This document shows, in pieces, positions 59,859 to 64,000 of a stretch of 64,000 nt of DNA. Origin of the DNA: Clostridiaceae bacterium JG1575 (GTDB lineage: Bacteria > Bacillota > Clostridia > Clostridiales > Clostridiaceae); NCBI GenBank assembly GCA_002838815.1, contig LQGW01000052.1, positions 248,001-312,000 on the forward strand, in the 5' to 3' direction. The position numbers and the translations under genes are program-made. A model generated the notes under the pieces. That model was not told the origin of the DNA. It did not search any database and saw only the letters and a list, made by a program, of their open reading frames with translations. Each line of letters begins with the position of its first letter. The first letter of the stretch is position 1.

Positions 59859-61290
59859 CGCTTAAGATCCCTCCTTTTTCTTGCGCCATGCAACCAGGGG
59901 CCTTTGCCTCGGGAACGTTCTCCTCCTCCCGAGGCAACCAGACGGTCAAGGTAAAGGGTGGGCCCCCCTCGGCCCGAAAAAGTCCGCCTTGTCGCTTCAC
60001 TTCGCGTTCCATGGCACAAAGACCTCCACCATAGACCAAGGACTTACCGGCCCCTTGCCCATCGTCCGTCATCTCTAGCGTATAAAATGTGGGGGTTTTC
60101 GTCAGAAAAGCTTCCATTTTGCTGCACTTTCCGTGGCGCAGCGCATTGCTCGCCCCTTCGCGCAACACCTTTAGGAAGAGGGCGCCTACTTCTGGCTCCT
60201 TTGGCCAAGGCCCCTGGAGGTTCAGCGGCGTTCCCAGCCGGTTCAAGGATTCCAAGAGATGCTCCTTAGCGAGCTCGGGCTCTTCCCTTGCAAGATTCGG
60301 TCCCTTTCGCAACTCCTCCACCAAGGCCTGGAGATCCTTAGGATCTGGGGCAATCTGAGCGTTTAAGAGGCGCTCCAGCTGAGAAACCCGTTGGCCCATG
60401 ACGTCATGGATTTGATTCCACGCTCGATCCCAAGCCTCTTCACGCCGTAGCTGTTCCAAATGATCCAAGGTTTCTTTTAGCTCTTGCTGCTGGCCTTTGA
60501 GTTCCTCTTGCAGCTCCTGTAGGGCCTTATGCAGTCGCTCCTCCTGGGTCACCTCCGTGGCCGTCAACTGCCAGATGCTCCGTCCCTCCCCGCCCATTTC
60601 TTGAAGGGAAAACTGCCAGACGGTCCCATCGTTCAAATGGCGGAACACGGGAACCTCGCCGAGCCCGAGCAATTCTTCCACACGCCGGCCGTTGCGTACA
60701 AAGCTTCCCATGATCTGTTGGAGCAGAAGAATCATCTGGCGATTGACCAAGAGCACCTCACCTTGAGCGTTGTAGAATAAGAGGCCACTGTGGGAAAGGT
60801 CTAGGGCTTCCTTGATGGCCATGGGGGTGATCTCTTCTTTGAGGCTCTTACGAATGCGCAACAGCGCGTAGAGGCCTCGAGCCAGGGCAAATATGGGAAG
60901 GACCAACACCGAGCGAGTAAAAAGCACTTCTTGGTTGGGGCCGTACATGGGTAGAAAAAGAACAAAAAGCAGCGAGGCGCAAAGCGCATCCCCTTGACGA
61001 GTCTTCCAAAAAAGCGTCCCGGAAAGGCCAAGGCCCAAAAAGCCTAGGATCCAGCGCCAATCCGTAAAGCCCGCAAGAAATAACTCTCCGCGCAAAAGGT
61101 AGGCCAGCATGCGGCGCACCAGAATGCTTTGAGAAAAAAGGACTATGGCTAAGAGCCCCTCCACCCAAAAAGCCAGTTGCCCATGAGGCGTCCAGGCCCA
61201 GACAAAGGCCTGAACGATCATGGCCGCCAAGGTGACGAAAAGGAGGACGTAGAGCCAGTGAGGCGAGATGGTTTTCATCAGGGAAATCAT
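59836..61290 (-). CDS. Membrane sensor histidine kinase (HisKA_3 type)
   Basis: A 484-residue kinase. About five or six membrane segments (15-145), a PAS-like region (about 160-245), a coiled coil (about 250-290), then the dimerisation helix with His295 in WNQIHDVMGQR, and a HATPase domain with N-box REGASNALRHG (Asn382), DDGQG and a short Gly loop YGGGLCAMERE. This is the NarX/DesK-like class that pairs with LuxR-type regulators, as encoded next door. ATG 61290 follows AAGGAGGA; longer frames are unsupported. It overlaps both neighbours by a few bases. Confidence 0.9.
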   Translation of the reverse strand: MISLMKTISPHWLYVLLFVTLAAMIVQAFVWAWTPHGQLAFWVEGLLAIVLFSQSILVRRMLAYLLRGELFLAGFTDWRWILGFLGLGLSGTLFWKTRQGDALCASLLFVLFLPMYGPNQEVLFTRSVLVLPIFALARGLYALLRIRKSLKEEITPMAIKEALDLSHSGLLFYNAQGEVLLVNRQMILLLQQIMGSFVRNGRRVEELLGLGEVPVFRHLNDGTVWQFSLQEMGGEGRSIWQLTATEVTQEERLHKALQELQEELKGQQQELKETLDHLEQLRREEAWDRAWNQIHDVMGQRVSQLERLLNAQIAPDPKDLQALVEELRKGPNLAREEPELAKEHLLESLNRLGTPLNLQGPWPKEPEVGALFLKVLREGASNALRHGKCSKMEAFLTKTPTFYTLEMTDDGQGAGKSLVYGGGLCAMEREVKRQGGLFRAEGGPPFTLTVWLPREEENVPEAKAPGCMAQEKGGILSDDPITVD

Positions 61291-63737
61291 GACAGATCCT
61301 CCTTTTTCAAGAAAAGATGCAAGGATCGATCCTCTCCAAGATCCTTCAGTTCCTCCCCTCCCGTCCACCCATGGGTCTTCAAGGCCTGGGCGATTCGGCG
61401 GCAGGGGACCTGGGAGGCTTGCGTCGTCAGCCAGAGCGTCGCACCATCGTCTTGGAGAAACAGCCGCAGGGTGCTCTGGGTCAAGGGGCCCTCGCAAAGG
61501 AGGATCAATACCCCATAGATGCTCAGGTAGAGGCGCGTGGCAAAGGCTAGGGAAAACGAGCCCGTCCCGGTGCCAAACATTCGGACCATCGGAGCCAAGG
61601 GCAGCGTCAGTTCATTTGCGATTCGCAAAACTTCTGTGGCGGGCAGTGCTGCAAAACTTTTGGACTTAACCAACAGCTCGCTGCGCCGTTTGCAGTACAA
61701 AGCGCGGATGCGCAAACAAGCAAAGGCGAGCTCGCGCTGTGGGCCCTTCGTTGGCAGATGTGAAATCATCTCCTTCATTTCCAAGATGCACGATTCCAGG
61801 GCCGTAGCCACCTCCCGGGAAATCCGGTTTTGCTCTAGCAAAAGGATTTTTCGGCTCTTGATGCGCTCTTGTCGGCGCAGCATTTTATTTTCCCGCTCCA
61901 GCTGCGCCGTGGCCTCCTCCAACTGCGCCTGCAGGCCACGCAGCTCAGAAATGTCCTCACACGCTAAGACCGTGCCCCCGGCAATCAAGGTGTGCCAATG
62001 TAAGGACTGGTCGTGGCGTACGACGTAGGGCGCTGCGCCCTTGGCCCAACCCAAGGGCCTGGCCATTTCATGCGACCCGAGGGTGCGGTAGCGGACCTGG
62101 CCTTTTTTATCCAAAATCTGCATATTGAGCCGACTGCGTTCAAAAAGTCGTCGATACCTGCGGTTGTTGGGCACAAGGCCTGTCCAAAGCGCCGTCTGCC
62201 AAAAAGCTAAGGTGCAAAACGTCATCCCCAAGACCAAGGGGATGTCTCTAAAAAACGAGATCGAAAGGTTATAGAAAAGGTTATACAGTAAGCCCATGAG
62301 AAACACCAACAGTGGCAGCACCCTACGCCGACGGTTTGGAACCTCTAGGCTGTTGCGAAATAAGATCCAAAAGGTCACAAACTGCGTCAGCATAAACCAT
62401 GCGGCAATGATTTGGTAGCCGACGGTACGCTCATACTGGTGCCGCCAAAGATCCGGCGACTGGGCTAAAAAACGGAAGACGAGCTGATGCGCATCGTTGG
62501 TGAGGACCAATACAATCAGAGCGCCTGAGACCACAGCAGCGGCTTTGAGCCAAAGGGGGCGACGAAATTCCTCGAGGCTTGTGACGTTGGCCGCCATGGA
62601 TAAAGAGAGCACCGGCAAGGTGAGGATGAAGAAATAATAGGAGTACCATAAGATGCGAATGAGTCCATAGGTTTCATCAGAGAGCGTGTATTTCAGCACA
62701 TGCAAAAGAATCCAACACAACAATAAAGCGCCCATGAAATAGAGGCTTTTTTGCAGGCCCCGGCGCAACACCACTCGGCGCACCTCCGAGAGAAAAAAGA
62801 CAATGGCGAAAATCATCAGGCTCGCCACCACCTGATGCTCCTCCGCCGTTTGGGGAACGTGCCAGTGCCGTCCCAACACCAAGCGGTCGTACATGGGCAG
62901 GGGGTTGCCTAAGAGAAGATAGTCCGACAAATGCTCGGACGCCCAAAAAACCGGGACGTTTGGCGGCAAGGAGGCCAGGACTTCTTGCGGGGTTTTCGCC
63001 ACCCCCTCGCCAAGATCGGCGCGCGCCAAGAGCGCTTTTTGCCCGGCGGAGAGCTCTTCACGCAGCAAAAGACCCACGGAGAAAACCAGCACCCCTTCTT
63101 TGGGATAAACCACCGATCCTTCGTTGATTTTTTGCCCCTCCCTGAGAGCCTCGGAGCGCAGGATCCAGGAAAGCGGGATCGTCCCAGGTCGGGGGGTATT
63201 CGCTCGTTCCACGGTTTGCAGACGGCTGATCCGATCTAAAGGGGCATAGGGCAGGATGCGTCCATCTTTTTGCAACGACAAAAGGGCCCATACCGCCTTG
63301 AAATCCATAGCGTTTTGGGGAAATTCAATGGAATATCCCGACAGATCCCCTTCCGCCAAAGGGAGCACTCCTGGCGAGCCTTGGGGGCCTTGAAGCACCA
63401 TCACATCGTAGTAAAGTGGAACAAAGAAAAATCTTTGGGAGCCGCCAACAAGGGGCAGGGCCGTGACATCTTTGGTCCAAAGCCCCGAGCCGCCGGTAAA
63501 AAAGGTCAACAGCGGCGCTTCATCTTTGCCCCAGGGTCGCGCCTGAGGGAACACTTCCAAAAGGGTTTTTTGAACCTTTGGAGGCAGGGATTGGGGGTAG
63601 GTCAGCATGCTCGAGGACTCCGGCGGGGGTCGAAAGGTTTCAAAGGGACGTTCCGAGGGAAACAACAAAAAAAGAACCACTGCTCCCATGAGAAGATAGG
63701 GAATGCAATTGAATGAAAGGACTTTTTTGTTCTTCAT
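61287..63737 (-). CDS. Large membrane sensor protein with degenerate kinase-like end
   Basis: An 816-residue protein. One N-terminal membrane anchor (about 11-27), an extracytoplasmic domain of about 270 residues, a block of seven or so membrane helices (about 306-550), a PAS-like region (about 560-620), a coiled coil (about 622-665), and a C-terminal region of about 150 residues that resembles a kinase core but lacks a phosphoacceptor His, an N-box and clear G-boxes. It resembles the 7TM sensor kinases of Clostridia in layout. It is translationally coupled (ATGA overlap) to the real kinase, so it is probably a co-sensor that controls it (inference). ATG 63737 follows GAGGTGATGGT. Confidence 0.8.
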   Translation of the reverse strand: MKNKKVLSFNCIPYLLMGAVVLFLLFPSERPFETFRPPPESSSMLTYPQSLPPKVQKTLLEVFPQARPWGKDEAPLLTFFTGGSGLWTKDVTALPLVGGSQRFFFVPLYYDVMVLQGPQGSPGVLPLAEGDLSGYSIEFPQNAMDFKAVWALLSLQKDGRILPYAPLDRISRLQTVERANTPRPGTIPLSWILRSEALREGQKINEGSVVYPKEGVLVFSVGLLLREELSAGQKALLARADLGEGVAKTPQEVLASLPPNVPVFWASEHLSDYLLLGNPLPMYDRLVLGRHWHVPQTAEEHQVVASLMIFAIVFFLSEVRRVVLRRGLQKSLYFMGALLLCWILLHVLKYTLSDETYGLIRILWYSYYFFILTLPVLSLSMAANVTSLEEFRRPLWLKAAAVVSGALIVLVLTNDAHQLVFRFLAQSPDLWRHQYERTVGYQIIAAWFMLTQFVTFWILFRNSLEVPNRRRRVLPLLVFLMGLLYNLFYNLSISFFRDIPLVLGMTFCTLAFWQTALWTGLVPNNRRYRRLFERSRLNMQILDKKGQVRYRTLGSHEMARPLGWAKGAAPYVVRHDQSLHWHTLIAGGTVLACEDISELRGLQAQLEEATAQLERENKMLRRQERIKSRKILLLEQNRISREVATALESCILEMKEMISHLPTKGPQRELAFACLRIRALYCKRRSELLVKSKSFAALPATEVLRIANELTLPLAPMVRMFGTGTGSFSLAFATRLYLSIYGVLILLCEGPLTQSTLRLFLQDDGATLWLTTQASQVPCRRIAQALKTHGWTGGEELKDLGEDRSLHLFLKKEDLS

Positions 63738-63830
63738 ACCATCACCTCAGCGATTGCGTGCCATGACGGTTGTGCTGATGAACGGTGCCAGAAGTCTTTC
63801 CCTCAACCTTCGGTTCTTGAATCTACTCTA

Positions 63831-63859
63831 AGTGTAGAAAAAATAAAGCTTTCTGACAA
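63831..63859 (-). promoter_or_regulatory. Promoter of the three-gene sensory operon
   Basis: On the minus strand -35 TTGTCA (63859-63854), a 17-base spacer and -10 TACACT (63836-63831). Beyond it (63860-64000) I see no certain gene; a minus-strand frame ending KKRR at a TAA near 63925-63923 could be the tail of a gene starting outside the window. Confidence 0.7.
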
Positions 63860-64000
63860 GTTCATAAGTCTATGTTTTCGATGCCCACCAAGGGCGCCTC
63901 CCCTCTACGAAGGACAAGAATTTTAGCGACGCTTTTTGAGAAAAACGAACGAGGAAGCATCAGAAGGAATAAAAATACTCCTGAGCCAATTCTGTACGGG

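Noticed and set aside
1-64000. CRISPR arrays, tRNA/rRNA genes, insertion sequences and attachment sites
   Set aside because: No regularly spaced repeats, CCA-ended cloverleaf, rRNA signature, transposase or flanking duplications were seen.

Overview
The window is a 64 kb piece of a Gram-positive, low-redox Bacillota (Firmicutes) chromosome with base composition a little above 50% GC by eye. The evidence is two T-box leaders (Phe and Val), the infC-rpmI-rplT operon behind an attenuated leader, Bacillus-type LexA boxes, AGGAGG-type ribosome binding sites, MutS2, ZapA, DUF4364 and LytTR/GHKL proteins. Anaerobic metabolism is shown by indolepyruvate:ferredoxin oxidoreductase (iorAB, with a rubredoxin fused to IorB), a giant 2-hydroxyacyl-CoA dehydratase activase-type protein, a phosphate butyryltransferase domain and radical SAM enzymes. 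A Clostridia/Tissierellia (Peptoniphilaceae-like) source is my inference, not proven. I see no rRNA, tRNA, insertion sequence, prophage or CRISPR array.

Layout. 1-4.1 kb (+): end of one ABC exporter subunit, a second complete one, then a LytTR regulator and GHKL kinase. 4.1-8.7 kb (-): small membrane protein, recA (perfect LexA box), TPR protein, phosphoglucomutase. 8.8-12.8 kb (+): Orn/Lys/Arg decarboxylase behind a long leader, then a LexA-boxed pair of a radical SAM protein and a DUF4130 protein. 12.8-20.2 kb (-): DUF523-Ptb fusion, mutS2, U32 peptidase, long zapA, small membrane protein. 20.4-24.9 kb (+): Phe T-box, pheS, pheT, frameshifted rhodanese lipoprotein. 24.9-38.3 kb (-): rRNA/tRNA methyltransferase, trkA, trkH, M16C protease, infC-rpmI-rplT, HNH protein, HU, Hsp33, methyltransferase, two YflT-type stress proteins, tandem-OB single-strand binding protein. 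38.4-39 kb (+): DUF4364 regulator. 39-52.5 kb (-): serS, folC, a Val T-box operon (hydrolase-valS), giant activase, recX, M16 protease. 52.7-55.6 kb (+): iorA and iorB-rubredoxin. 55.9-64 kb (-): SPFH/zinc-ribbon envelope operon and a three-gene sensory operon.

How it works together. DNA repair is a theme: recA and the radical SAM/DUF4130 pair carry the same LexA operator (GAAC-N4-GTTC), so the pair very probably belongs to the SOS regulon; recX and mutS2 are elsewhere in the window. Translation is the second theme: pheST, valS, serS, infC, rpmI and rplT, several under RNA-based attenuation.

Best candidates for undescribed biology are the SOS-controlled radical SAM/DUF4130 pair, the DUF523-Ptb fusion with an intact internal start, the IorB-rubredoxin fusion, the three-gene sensory operon with a kinase-like but H-box-less partner, the four-zinc-ribbon SPFH operon, the AUA-start candidate of infC, and the A7 frameshift in the rhodanese lipoprotein.
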